Assembly: GCF_002575655.3 (NCBI RefSeq)
Contig: NC_053038.3
Location: 144,228,885-144,292,884 of the forward strand
Direction of reading: 5' to 3'
Source: Aegilops tauschii subsp. strangulata
Lineage: Eukaryota > Streptophyta > Magnoliopsida > Poales > Poaceae
DNA length: 64,000 nt
This document shows positions 1 to 10,719 of this stretch, in pieces. Made by a program: the position numbers and the translations under genes. Below the pieces are notes generated by a model, which did not search any database, was not told the origin of the DNA, and saw only the letters and a program-made list of their open reading frames with translations. Position 1 is the stretch's first letter, and each line of letters starts with the position of its first letter.

Positions 1-28
1 AATCACCCAGGGAGCACTTGTGCTTTCA
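1..28 (-). repeat. Start of the 3' LTR (truncated by window edge)
   Basis: On the minus strand this begins TGAAAGCACAAGTG and matches the first 28 bases of the 5' LTR that starts at 7521, with one difference visible. The remainder of the LTR lies left of the window. Confidence 0.9.
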
Positions 29-42
29 ATCTCCCCCTTTTT
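29..42 (-). other. Polypurine tract of the Copia element
   Basis: The minus strand reads AAAAAGGGGGAGAT directly before the TG that opens the 3' LTR. This is the expected site for plus-strand DNA priming. Confidence 0.8.
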
Positions 43-1950
43 GGTAATTGATGACAACATACATCAAAGCTTTAGATAGAGATATAAAGTATAGCAGGTA
101 AAGCTTTGGAAAGACATGTAACATGCATAGGCTCCCCCTACATGTATGCAATCATGTAAATATGAAGAGTAAGAGCACGTGAATGCATAAGCATGATAGA
201 GCAAGAAAAGTGTTACATGTATCTTGGCTATATGCATCAGACTAAATGATGTGAATATAGAAATGTACCTTCATGTTCATGATTCCTTCTTGCAAACAAT
301 ATGTACATCAGCAAGAGATCATCATGGACATGAATGTGGTGCATATATTTACCTTGTGGTCTTAAGCTGGCTTAGGAAGAGATGAACCTGAGTAAACAAG
401 GTTAGATAACACAGATATATCTATTAAACAGAGCAAGAACTGCAAACCACAAGAGTACCAAGATTGGGATGACATGTAGAGAGTGAGTACTAGGTACTCC
501 TATTGGATATAGACATGTCCCCAAGGGTAAAAGATATGCAATGAATTCAAAGATTTCCTTCCCTAGAAGTCTTTCCCCCCCTGAATCTTATATTGGATAA
601 TGGGAGAATATAGGGAAAAGAAAATCAGAGCAAAAAAAATCAGAGGACAACAACATAACACAAACTAACATGTCTTTCCCTTCTAGAGATATGTGACTTC
701 TCTCATCTTGAATACCAAGCATCTGGGGCTCTTTCTCCGTTTGATAAACATTTTCCCCCTTTGAAGTACTCTCCCTCTTTTGAAGTAAGCTTTGATGTGA
801 TCTCTCTCTCCCCTTTGACATCAATTTCCAAGAAGGGATCTTTTGGATTGTGAGTCAAAATAGGTTTCGTCCTTGAGTCACAGAGCAAAGCAGCATATAG
901 AATGTGATGCTGGTAGAGGACAAGAATCATCGAGTGGAGCTGGAACAAATATGCAGGATGCAAATGGCAAAGTGTCTTCTCAGCATTGACATCGATAACA
1001 CCGAGTTGTTTACTTCGGTGGCACCGAGATGATTTGGTTTGACCGAAAGTGGCAATCCCGTGTGTCCGAGTTCAACACAGAGATAACATTTTGTCACCTC
1101 AGCTCACTAGGCAAATAGGATCTCACAAAGATTTGCAAGGAATTAACTGAAGGATTTTCAATGAATTAGATGCAAGAAATGCAGAACAAAACAAAGAAAA
1201 GAAATCTAGATGAAGTTTGTTTTATTTAAGAAGGGAAACAAATATGCAAGAGGCAAATGCAAGAACACAGAGAAACACTATAAAAATTAATCTAGAATTG
1301 GTCGGCGACAAAGTCACCTATGTTAGAGTATATTGACTTAGGAGTCAAGTGAGAACACTTGATCATAGGTCATACTCATTGTTTATGCTCAAAATGGGGT
1401 TACCATTTTTTGTTTAAGCTTTTGATGTATTCACATCTTGTTGAGCTTCTTTGACCCATGACTTGGGGTAAAGCTTCTCTAAGATGGAATATCTTGCCTT
1501 GGGTGGTGGTGTTGAACTTGATCATGTAGTTGAACTTGTGTGGGATGCTCAAGGTTGATGTAGCTCATCAATGGTTGGGAGCACCACTTGTAGTTTGAGT
1601 TCATCTACCTACATGGGTTAGTCTTGCAAGGAAGAGCACTTGTGTATCAAAATCGACAACCATGAATTTGATACCAAATTAAATTTGATACAAAGAATTT
1701 GTCAAAGGATATGTTGAACGATTTCATGCTTCCTTGTCTTCAACCACCATATTCTAGAGACTTGGTGATGTAGATATTGCTCAAGATGTGAGTGAATTGC
1801 AATCTCATAGATTTAGATTCACCCAAATACCTACAAGGGTTAGATAGCATGCAAGGGTGCAAATATATCCAAGACATATGATCATCATCATAAGAGAAAT
1901 ATCAAGGACTAGTCAAAGGCTCATGCCTTGCGTGTATGCAAATGGAGTTT
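43..1950 (-). other. 3' non-coding spacer of the Copia element
   Basis: About 1.9 kb between the RNase H stop and the polypurine tract with no credible ORF. In SIRE relatives this is where an env-like ORF or a long untranslated region lies; none is readable here. It contains several extra G-runs on the minus strand resembling the polypurine tract (near 130-145, 565-580, 748-765 and 800-815). Around 985-1070 there are copies of the ACCGAG/TCGGT motif that is abundant in the LTR. Confidence 0.7.
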
Positions 1951-2691
1951 CTACTCCAAGTTTGAAGCATCAATGATGTTCAATTCACCTCTCAAACGGC
2001 AAAATACTTTCTCATCAAGCAGTTTGGTTAATATATCCACCAATTGCTTATCGGTATGAACATGCTTAAGATCAGTGTCCCCTTTAGCAACATGATCTCG
2101 AATGAAATGATGACGAACTTCAATATGCTTAGTTCGAGAATGTTGCACGGGATTATGAGCAATCTTAACAACACTTTCATTGTCACAAAGCAATGGAACA
2201 TGTTTCACATTGATCCCATAATCCTTAAGAGTTTGGGTCATCCAAAGTAATTGAGCGCAACATGAACCGGCGGCAATGTATTCCGCTTCGGCGGTGGATA
2301 AGGATACCGAGTTTTGTTTCTTGGAGGACCAAGACACAAGAGATCTACCAAGAAAATGACAAGTACTCGAAGTGGACTTTCTATCAACCTTTACTCCGGC
2401 ATAGTCCGAATCGGAGTAGCCAACAAGATCAAAAGAGGACCTCTTAGGATACCAAATGCCAAAATTTGGTGTGTGAATTAAGTATCTCACTATCGTTTTC
2501 ACAGCCTTAAGATGACATTCTTTGGGGGGCGCTTGATATCGTGCACACATGCACACACTTAGCATAATATCGGGATGAGAGGCACATAAATATAACAATG
2601 AACCAATCATAGAGCGGTAAACCTTTTGGTCAATCGGTTTGCCATCCTTAGTCAAGTCAAGATGTCCACTAGTAGGCATGGGTGTTTTCAT
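1951..2691 (-). pseudogene. Copia pol: C-terminal RT connection and RNase H
   Basis: This encodes the end of Copia pol. The first part has the conserved 'YRSMIGSLLYLCASHPDI' block after the RT palm. The RNase H domain follows with its acidic residues in 'GYSDSDYAGV', 'STAEAEYIA' and 'LLCDNESVV', and the late block 'RTKHIEVRHHFIRDHV'. RNase H would degrade the RNA strand during reverse transcription in the cytoplasmic particle. The segment is in the same frame as 3112-4467, so pol from 4467 down to 1951 carries stop codons but no net frameshift. It ends about 20 residues after the usual 'VDILTK' motif, close to full length. Confidence 0.9.
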
Positions 2692-3111
2692 ACCTTTGCT
2701 TTATTGCATGTTGAACTTCTTGAATAAGTCCTTGGTGTACTTTGTTTGAGAAACAAAGGTGCCTTCCTTAGTTTGCTTGATTTGCAAACCGAGAAAGAAC
2801 TTGAGTTCACTCATCATAGACATCTCAAACTTCTTCGACATTAGCTTCCCAAACTTTTCACTAAAATGAGGGTTACTCGAACCAAATATGATATCATCAA
2901 CATAAATTTGGCACACAAATAATTCACCATTAACCCTTTTAGTAAACAGAGTAGAATCAATCTTTCCAATCTCAAAGCCTTTCTAAATAAGGAATTTGGT
3001 CAAGCATTTATACCACGCTCTAGGAGCTTGTTTAAGACCATAAAGAGCTTTGTGAAGTTTCTAAACATGATCGGGTTTCTTACGATTAACAAAGCCGGGA
3101 GGTTGTTTGAC
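2692..3111 (-). pseudogene. Copia pol: reverse transcriptase palm with YVDD
   Basis: The same pol frame continues through 'VKQPPGFVNRKKPDHV', 'ALYGLKQAPRAWY' and the catalytic 'CQIYVDDIIFGSS'. It includes four in-frame stops: at the start of the segment before 'VKQPPGF', after 'PDHV', after 'TKFLI', and after 'FNMQ' just before the RNase H segment. The two catalytic aspartates of YVDD are intact. The stops make the copy non-functional without a helper element. Their likely ancestors are Tyr and Glu codons, so this element does not show the purely transition-type decay seen in Gypsy 1. Confidence 0.88.
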
Positions 3112-4467
3112 CTAAACTTCCTTCTCAATTTCACCATTTATAAAAGCACTTTTAATGTCCATTTGGTACAAGGTGATATCATGGTGATTAGCATAGGCAA
3201 GTAACATGCGGATGGATTCAAGTCTAGCAACGGGGGCATATGTCTTACCATAGTCCATACCTTTGACTTGAGTGTAGCCTTGGGCGACGAGACGTGCTTT
3301 GTTGTGAACCACTTGTCCATCTTCGTCTTTCTTGTTGCGAAACACCCATTTGGTATTGATGATGTTGTGGTTGTTGTCGGGCTTCTCGACCAATGTCCAC
3401 ACTTGGTTTCTCTCAAAGTTGTGTAGCTCTTCATGCATGGCATTTATCCAATCCAGATCTTCCAATGCTTCTTCAACCTTCATAGGTTCAATGCTAGAGA
3501 TGAATGAATAATGTTCACAAAAATTAGCCAAACGAGTTTTAGAGCGAGTGATTCTCCCGGTTTGGATATCATTGAAGATTTTCTCGGCGGGATGGTCTCT
3601 TGAAACTCTTGCTCGAACTCGTGAGCGCTTTTGCTTGGGTTGGGGTGGAACATCTTCTTCATCATCTTGTTCTTCTTCTTGGCCTTCTTCATTGTTGGCG
3701 TTGTCGTTCTCTTGTTGTGGTGGTGAAGGAGGTTGATGAGGTTCATCTTGGTGTACTTCCTCGTTTTCTTCATCTTGGCGTGTCCCACTTGTGGATGCTT
3801 CCATGTCAACTCTTGGTTCACCTTGACGTGAGGTAGAAGCTTCCACTTGGATGGACGAGGTACTTTCCTTCACCTCCGTTGGACGAATCTTCCAAATAGA
3901 CAAGTCTTTGATTGCTTCCGAGGGGTCTTTGTCTCCTACATCAATTGGCAATTGCTCTATTTGTAATCCGATAGATTCATCAAACTTCACATCTACCGTT
4001 TCTTCAACCTTTCGGGTGAAATTGTTGTAGACACGGTAAGTGTGAGAGTTTGAGCCATAACCAAGTAGGAAACCTTCATGAGATTTAGGAGCAAATTTAG
4101 AATGACGATGCTTATCAAGAATGTAACACTTTGAGACAAATACCCAAAAGTATCCAACTTGGGGTTTGTTACTGGTGAGAAGCTCGTAAGCCGTCTTGCC
4201 AAGTAGCGTGTGAAGATACAAGCGATTTGTTGCATGACAAGCTGTCTCAACCGCTTCCGCCCAAAAGTGTTTTGGAGTCTTGTACTCATCAAGCATCGTT
4301 CTCGCCATCCCAATAAGAGTCCGGTTCTTCCTCTCAACAACTCCATTTTGTTGAGGTGTGTACGTAGCTGAGAACTCATGTGAAATCCCTTCTTCATCAA
4401 GAAAGGTATCCACATTTGCGTTCTTGAACTCCATTCCGTTGTCACTTCGAACCTTCTTGATCTTCAC
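3112..4467 (-). pseudogene. Copia pol: integrase C-terminal half, linker and RT fingers
   Basis: A 451-residue open stretch. Residues 1-120 hold the second half of the integrase core with the catalytic Asp in 'VRSDNGMEF' and Glu in 'QQNGVVERKNRT'. Next is the C-terminal 'GKTAYELL...FLLGYGSNSHTYRVYN' region. Residues about 190-290 form an acidic, Gln/Glu-rich linker. The RT domain begins near 310 with 'NAMHEELHNFERNQVWTLV', 'INTKWVFRNKKDEDG', 'KARLVAQGYTQ' and 'YAPVARLESIRMLLA', and 'YQMDIKSAFINGEI' carries the first RT catalytic Asp. It overlaps the upstream integrase fragment by four bases in another frame, marking a frameshift near 4465. Confidence 0.92.
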
Positions 4468-4854
4468 TTAAAATTGATTTTGGGCCTTCCTAGCAAAGTT
4501 CTTGAAGATCTTTTGGACCTGCGATTTATCATCAAGAAAGAACACCACGTAAATCTTGAAAAATCATCGACTATGACGAGACCAAATGAGTTAGCGCCGA
4601 GACTTTTATAGGCATTGGGACCAAAGAGATCCATATAAGTAGCTCGAGCAGTCTTCTCGTGGTCGTGATGTTCTTCACGGGGTGACTCCCTCCAAATTGT
4701 TTTCCTGCTTAACAAGCACTGCACAATCTATCCTTGTCAAATATAACATCTTTTACTCCAAGGATATGATCACCTTTAATTAGCTCATCAAGATTTCGCA
4801 TGCCCACATGACCTAACCTTCTATGTCACAGCCAACCTTTAGACGATTTAGCAA
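4464..4854 (-). pseudogene. Copia pol: integrase zinc finger and first half of the catalytic core
   Basis: Readable in pieces on the minus strand. At about 4725-4850 the integrase HHCC finger appears as 'HRRLGH...CSAC', flanked by two stops (Trp-to-stop before the first His, Gln-to-stop after the second Cys). The core follows with 'YMDLFGP', giving the first catalytic Asp, and 'IVDDFSRFTWCSFL'. With the Asp and Glu in the next segment, all three residues of the DDE triad and the metal-binding finger survive. The frame shifts near 4465. Confidence 0.82.
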
Positions 4855-5876
4855 TTAAACAAGTTCTAGGTTGAGCCTTTTAGTGAAATCAACAATGTAA
4901 AGATCACCTGTACGAATACCGGTAAAGACCATATTGTGGTTATCTCTACGAAACACTTGGCAATCTACTTCAGTAAATAGGACATTGAAGCCAAAGTCAG
5001 CAAGCCTAGATATAGAAAGTAAATTGTATCCAAGAGATTCAACGAGCATAACATTTTGTATGGAGCTATCATGTGAGATGGCCACCTTACCAAGGCCAAC
5101 CACCTTATCCTTTGAGTGGCATACTTTCGAGGGCCGTCGTTTTCAGCAAGCTCACGAAACATATCCTTATCTCCGGTCATGTGATCGGTACATACACTAT
5201 CAAGGACCCATTCCTTTCCTCTAGCCATGTAGCCGCGAAGATTAGCCATAAGGCCCAAGTGTTTCATAGACTCGTCAAGATTAAAGTCACTATCAACATC
5301 CTCATCATAGTATCCATGTTCAACATCGTCTTGTGATGGATCAATTCCTAGAGAGAGTGATTCATTAGATAAATGATCATCACAATAATCATCTTTATGA
5401 ATTCTAATGGCTTCGGAGATGATATTGCTAATGATTCCAACATCTCCTTTGGCACACATAAGATTAGTAAGCTCAAATAGGCAATCACCAAACTTAGGAT
5501 CATTGGAATTCATCTTACTTAAAGCAATAGACTTATGAAGAATTTCATCTAAGTTTTGCAAGGAATAGTTTGGAAATCGTTCCTCAAGAAATCTCCATAT
5601 GGTGTAGGCACAATCAAGAGTAGACAAGCAACCAAGCAAATTTCTAGGCAAACCTCGAGTGATAAGATTAACAGTTCTAAGGTTTCAGATCATGTCAATA
5701 GACTCATCAATGGTAGGATGCATAGGATCAACATGAGGTGCACAAAGGCTAGTAATGTACTTGTTCAAATGGTATTAATTGAAAATCACAAGCATCTCAT
5801 TTTTCCACTCATGAAAGTATTCTCCATCAAGAATAGGCACTCTATGTCTAAGACTCCCCAACCTAGACTCATTCAT
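4855..5876 (-). pseudogene. Copia gag, protease and gag-pre-integrase region
   Basis: The most probable gag start is the ATG at 5876, about 45 bases inside the primer site; it opens with 'MNESRLGSL' and then 'PILDGEYFHEWKNEML', a normal Copia gag start. The central gag block is at 5651-5300 ('TIWRFLEERFPNYSLQ'). Near 5220 the protease region reads 'WVLDSVCTDHMTGD'; the usual active site is Asp-Ser-Gly, so Val replaces Gly. No CCHC zinc knuckle is visible between gag and protease, suggesting an internal deletion. The gag-pre-integrase block ('ESLGYNLLSISRLADFGFNVLF') lies in a different frame at 5103-4855. Broken by at least two frameshifts and several stops. Confidence 0.8.
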
Positions 5877-5918
5877 CTTCCTCCAATGGTGATTAAACCT
5901 AAGCAATGGAGACCAAAG

Positions 5919-5931
5919 CTCAGATACCAAT
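5919..5931 (-). other. Primer-binding site (initiator tRNA-Met type)
   Basis: Directly inside the 5' LTR the minus strand reads ATTGGTATCTGAGC. This resembles TGGTATCAGAGC, the usual complement of the initiator tRNA-Met 3' end in Copia elements, with one mismatch (CTGAG for CAGAG). Confidence 0.8.
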
Positions 5932-6737
5932 TGAAAGGATCGAGAAGAGGTGTCCAAAGGGGGGTGAATACACTCTTAACAAACAAAAGTAGCAGTTTTT
6001 AATTTCTTCAAGTTAAGGTGGTGTTTTAGCACAAGTTTAAACATTCACAATACATTTCAAGCAAGCATGACAAGAGTATATGAGCGGCGGAAAGTAAATC
6101 ATGCGAGTTGCAAGAATGTAAAGGGATGGGATTGTTGTATGCAAACGCAATTCGAGACACGAAGATTTTTTCCGTGGTTCCGATAGGTCGTGCTATCATA
6201 CATCCACGTTGATGGAGACTTCAACCCACAAAGGGCAACGGTTGCACGAGTCCATGGAGGGCTCCACCACGAAGGGTCCACGAAGAAGCAACCTTTTCTA
6301 TCCCACCATGGCCATCACCCATGAAGGACTTGTCTCATTAGGGTAGATCTCCACGAAGTAGGCGATCTCCTTGCCCGTACAAACACCTTGGTTCAACTGC
6401 ACTATCTTGACGGACGCTCCCAAGTGACACCTAACCAATCTAGGAGACACCACTCTCCAAATGGTAATAGATGGTGTGTTGATGATGAAATCCTTGCTCT
6501 TGTGCTTCAAATGATAGTCTCCCCAACACTCAACTCTCTCTCACATACTTGGATATGGTGGAAAGATGATTTGAGTGGATAGCAACTTGGGGAAGGCTAG
6601 AGATCAAGATTCTTGTGGTTGGAATGGAATATCTTGGTCTCAACACATGAGTAGGTGGTTCTCTCTCAGAAAATGTATGCTGGAAGTGTAGGCACGTTCT
6701 GATGGCTTTCCTCAAGAATGAAGAGTGGGTGGAGGGG

Positions 6738-6746
6738 TATATATAG
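6738..6746 (-). promoter_or_regulatory. TATA box of the Copia LTR
   Basis: The minus strand reads GGCTATATATACCCC, in a good position for the U3/R boundary (about 780 bp from the LTR start, followed by about 800 bp of R and U5). It lies just downstream, in transcription order, of the TCGGT/ACCGA array. Confidence 0.65.
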
Positions 6747-6784
6747 CCTCCACACAAAATCTAACCGTTATAGACAATTCACTA

Positions 6785-7172
6785 AACTCGGTGGGACCGA
6801 ATAAGAAAACTCGGTAAGACCGATTTAGTTCATAATGTGACCGTTAGGCATTTTGATGGGACCGACATGATCAACTCGGTGGGACCGATGTGCTAGGGTT
6901 AGGGTAAAACCTCATCTCGGTTTGACCAATTACACAAACTCGGTGGGACCGATTTTTGTAATAAGCTAACAAGAGAGTTGGTTAAGCAAACTCGCTGAGG
7001 CCAATTACAAAACTCGGTAAGACCGAAATAATTGCAACAGGAACGAGAGAGTTTGCAAGCCCATCTCAGTGAGACCGAGATCCCATCAGTGAGACCGAAC
7101 TGATTAGGGTTTCTGGTAGTGGCTATGTCAACTGAACTCGGTGGTGCCGGATAGATCAAATCGGTGGGGCCG
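6785..7172. repeat. Array of short inverted motifs TCGGT-N3-ACCGA in the Copia LTR
   Basis: About a dozen degenerate copies of CTCGGTGGGACCGA occur in some 390 bp, each followed by 10-25 unrelated bases. The core is itself a small inverted repeat (TCGGT, three-base loop, ACCGA). Variants include CTCGGTAAGACCGA and CAGTGAGACCGA. The array lies in U3 just upstream of the LTR TATA box. Confidence 0.85.
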
Positions 7173-7521
7173 AGTTTGACTTTTGGTTTGCGACATATGT
7201 GGAAATGAGAAAGTGGTTGAGGGCTTTGGAGCATATCACTAAGCACTTTGAGCAAGCAAGCCGTTAAGAAACACCTCATCCGCTTTTAATAGTATTGGCT
7301 TTCCTAAGGACTCAATGTGATCTTGGATCACTAAATTGAAAATGTAGAGTCTTGAGCTTGAGCCAATGTGTGTCCTTAGCATTTTGAGGGGTTCACATCC
7401 TCTTGTCCACGCCACTCCATTTGTTGAACTCATCTGAAATATACTAGATGAAAACATTAGTCCAACAAGAGATATGTTGACATTAATTACCCAAATCACC
7501 CAGGGATCACTTGTGCTTTCA

Positions 7522-10500
7522 CCAGTCCTCATTTTGAAGAAGAATGACAAGTGGCGTATGTGTATCGACTACACTAGCCTCAACAAAGCCTACCCCAAGG
7601 ATCCTTTTGCCTTGCCTCAGATAGATCAAGTGATTGACTCCATAGCCAGATGCGAGCTGTTGTCTTTCCTGGATGCCTACTCCGGCTACCACCAGATCAA
7701 GCTGAACCCGGCCGATCGGCTGGAGACCACCTCCATCACACCATTTGGAGTCTTCTGTTACCTGACCATGACGTTCGGCTTGAGAAATGTGGGCGCCACG
7801 TTTTAGCTTTGCATGCAGAAGTTCCTCTTCAAGCAACTCGGCATAAATGCCCACGTCTTTGTAGACGATATTGTGGTGAAGACGGAGAAGCGCGACACCC
7901 TCCTGGGGGATCTCAAGGAAACCTTCGACAACTTGCACCGTTTTCAAATCAAGCTCAACCCGGAGAAATGTGTCTTCGGAGTACCAGCCGGCCAGCTCCT
8001 TGGTTTCCTTGTCTCTAAACGCGGCATCGAGTGCAACCCTGTGAAGATCAAGGCCATTGAGCGGATGCAGAGGCAGACCCAACTGAGGGACGTCCAGAAG
8101 TTCACTTGGTGCTTGGCATCTCTCAGCCGATTCATTAGTCGGCATTGTGAGAAGGCCCTCCCCTTGTACCAGCTCATGAAGAAAACCACCTGCTTCGAAT
8201 GGACTGACCAGGTGGATGAAGCATTCGTCCAGCTCAAGCGGATGTTGTCCATGCCGCCTTTTCTGGCCACTCCGACTTCTAAAGAGCCCATGTTCCTCTA
8301 CATTACTGCCTCCAGTCGGGTAGTCAGCACTGTGATCGTGGTCGAGCACCCAGAAGACAGGAAGGCCCAGCCAGTCCAGATGGCACTATACTATCTGAGT
8401 GAGGTGCTATCCACCTCCAAGGAGAACTACCGCCACTACCAGAAGATGTGCTATGGCGTGTACTTGGCCGCCAAGAAGCTGAAGCAGTATTTCCAAGTGC
8501 ACACCATCACTGTCGTCTGCACCGCCCCCCTTGCCAAGATCGTAGGCAACAGAGATGCATCAGGCCGGGTGGCGAAGTGGGCCATCGAGCTGGCTCCCCA
8601 CACCATCCTCTACCAGCCTCACACTGCCATCAAGTCCCAAGTACTGGCCAACTTCCTAGTCGACTCGGCCGAGACCCAGTACCTGCCACTAGTGCCAGAT
8701 TACAACCATTGGCGGCTGCATTTTGACGGCTCGAAGATGCGCACCATTTTGGGAGGCGGCATCGTCCTCACCTCTCCCATAGGAGACAAGCTCAAGTACA
8801 CGCTGCAGATTCACTTTGCCGCCTCCAACATCATGGCCGAGTACGAGGCACTCGTACACGGACTCCGGCTAGCCAAAGAGATTGGCATCCGCTAGATTCT
8901 GTGCTACAACGACTTGGACTTAGTGGTCCAACAGTCTTCTGGCGACTGGGATGCCAAGGATGCAAACATGGCGAGCTACCGCTTCGTCCAGCAGATCAAC
9001 GAGCACTTTGATGAGTGCGAGTTCCTTCATGTGCCACGGGCCGACAATGAGCCGGCCGATGCCCTGGCCCTGATCGGCTCCACCCGGCAAGCCATACCAG
9101 CTAGCGTCTCTCTCCAGTGCCTGTGCAAGCCGTCTATCAAGCCTTCACCGGAATCAGAATACATCTTTGTGTCAGCTGACCCCGTAGCAGTCGGATCTGG
9201 CTTGGGGACTTCAGCAATCGACGCGGGGACTTCGGCATGCGACCTGGGGACTGCAGCACTCGACCCCGGCCCGGGGACTTCAGAACCCGGCCCGGGGACT
9301 GCAGCAGTCGGCCCGTGGACTTCAACGACGCAGCAAGCAGCGGCTGGTTCCGACCCGTCGCCTCCCAACCAAACCGCCCTGGTTCCAGTTGCTGTCATGA
9401 CAGTGGTAGAAGCACCATCTTGGGCGCAGACCATCCTCAACTTCCTGGTGAGCCGAGAGCTACCAGCCGATGAGATCTTGGCCCGGCAGGTGCAACGCCG
9501 GTCGCCAGCCTACACAATAGTCAACGGAGAGCTTGTTAGGCACAATGTGACTGGTGTCTTCCAGCGCTGTGTGGAGACGGAGAAGGGCATGTCAATCCTA
9601 AGAGATATTCGTCAAGGCGAGTGCGGCCACCACGCCGCCTCCAGATCCCTTGTCGCCAAAGCTTTCTGCCATGGATTCTTCTGGCCGACTGCTTTGGACG
9701 ACACCAAGGAGTTGGCCCGCAAATTCAAGGGGTGCCAGCGCTTCAGCTCCAAGCAACACTTGCCGGCCTCTGCACTCAAGACCATCCCCATCACTTGGCC
9801 GTTTGCCGTCTGGGGGCTGGACATGGTGGGCCCATTCAAAATAACATGCGGCGGCATGACCCTTCTGCTGGGGGTCGTGGACAAGTTCGTGAAGAGGATT
9901 AAAGCGAGGCCGATAAAGAAGTTGAATAGTCCGACCGTGGTGACTTTCATTGCGGAAATCACCGTCCGGTACGGCATCCCGCGCAGCATCATCACCGACA
10001 ATGGAACAAACTTTGCCAAAGGCGCCTTGGCCCGTTTCTGCGTGATGCAGGGCATCCGAGTGGACTTAGCGTCCATTGCCCATCCGCAGTCAAATGGTCA
10101 GGTGGAGCGAGCAAACTGCCTCATCTTGTCCGGCATTAAGCCCCGACTGGTCGAGCTGCTGGAGCGCTCGGCCGGCTGTTGGATCGAGGAGCCGCCGGTC
10201 ATTCTTTGGAGTCTCTGGACTATGCCGAACAAAGCAACCGACTTCACTCCTTTATTCCTCATGTACGAGGCCGGGGCTATCATCCCAACTGATGTCGAGT
10301 TTGACTCGCCTCGCGTCACCATGTACACGGAGGCGTAAGTGAAAGAGGCGTGAGAAGACGGCGCTGATCTGCTTGAAGAGGACCGCCTGCTGGCACTTAG
10401 CTAGTCCGCCATCTACCAGCAGAGCCTGCGCCGCTACCACAGCCAGAAGGTCAGGCCACGATCCGTTCGCGAAGGGGACCTTGTGCTGCGGCTGATCCAA

Positions 10501-10719
10501 AGAACAGCCGGCCAGCACAAGCTCTCGGTCCGTTGGGAGGGGCCTTTCATCATCAGCAAGGCCCTGGGCAATGACTCCTACTACCTCATCGACGCACAAA
10601 AGCCCAAGGCACGCAAGAGGGATGATTCCGGCAAAGAGACGAAGCGCCCATGGAACGCGGATCTTCTCCGCCATTTTATAGTTGATGTAGTGTATGTACC
10701 ATGCTATCTTTTGTATTAA
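7522..10719 (+). pseudogene. Gypsy 1 pol: RT, two RNase H domains, integrase
   Basis: One reading frame runs through all 3.2 kb with no frameshift but five in-frame stops: TAG at 7804, TAG at 8893, TAA at 10336, TGA near 10351 and TAG near 10405. RT: 'WRMCIDYTSLNKAYPKDPF', 'FLDAYSGYHQI', then 'HVFVDDIVVKT' with the VDD pair. The RT-linked RNase H spans about 8190-8650. A second, archaeal-type RNase H spans 8700-9070 with acidic residues in 'LHFDGS', 'AEYEAL', 'CYNDLDLV' and 'EPADALA'; this double arrangement is typical of the Tat lineage. Integrase: HHCC finger near 9620-9750 with the first Cys replaced by Phe ('RKFKGCQ'), then the DDE triad in 'WGLDMVGPF', 'ITDNGTNF' and 'NGQVERAN'. There is no chromodomain. 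The N-terminal RT lies beyond the Copia insertion. Confidence 0.93.
9204..9320 (+). repeat. 21-bp coding repeat in the RNase H-integrase linker
   Basis: GGGGACT starts at 9204, 9225, 9246, 9273 and 9294, with a sixth degenerate copy (GTGGACT) near 9315: a 21-bp period with one 27-bp unit. It encodes Gly-Thr-Ser/Ala-Ala peptides with Asp-Pro-Gly-Pro variants, a flexible linker. The length is a multiple of three throughout, so the frame is kept. Confidence 0.8.

Larger units (their letters stand above)
1..7521 (-). mobile_element. SIRE/Maximus-type Copia LTR retrotransposon, left end off window
   Basis: A minus-strand element. The 5' LTR is 5932-7521, followed in element order by a primer-binding site, gag, protease, integrase, reverse transcriptase, RNase H, a long 3' spacer, a polypurine tract and the first 28 bp of the 3' LTR at the window edge. 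The integrase-before-RT order and the YVDD box make it Copia. The long LTR and long 3' spacer fit the SIRE/Maximus group of grasses. It inserted into the RT gene of a plus-strand Gypsy element, whose reading frame resumes at 7522. The family name is from memory of typical LTR sequence and is tentative; the class is certain. Confidence 0.92.
5932..7521 (-). repeat. 5' LTR of the Copia element, about 1590 bp
   Basis: It starts TGAAAGCACAAGTG at 7521 and ends CTTTCA at 5932, with the TG...CA termini required of an LTR. The start matches the 28 bp at the left window edge. The junction at 7521/7522 is sharp, because Gypsy 1 RT coding resumes at once. It contains a TATA box near 6740 and the TCGGT/ACCGA motif array at 6785-7172. 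Confidence 0.93.

Noticed and set aside
6785..7172. A CRISPR-like array
   Set aside because: Short repeats with irregular, degenerate spacing inside a plant retrotransposon LTR; no cas genes and wrong organism.
7519..8349. A 276-codon minus-strand ORF over Gypsy 1 RT
   Set aside because: It mirrors the plus-strand pol frame, whose RT and RNase H motifs are unmistakable; no independent domain.
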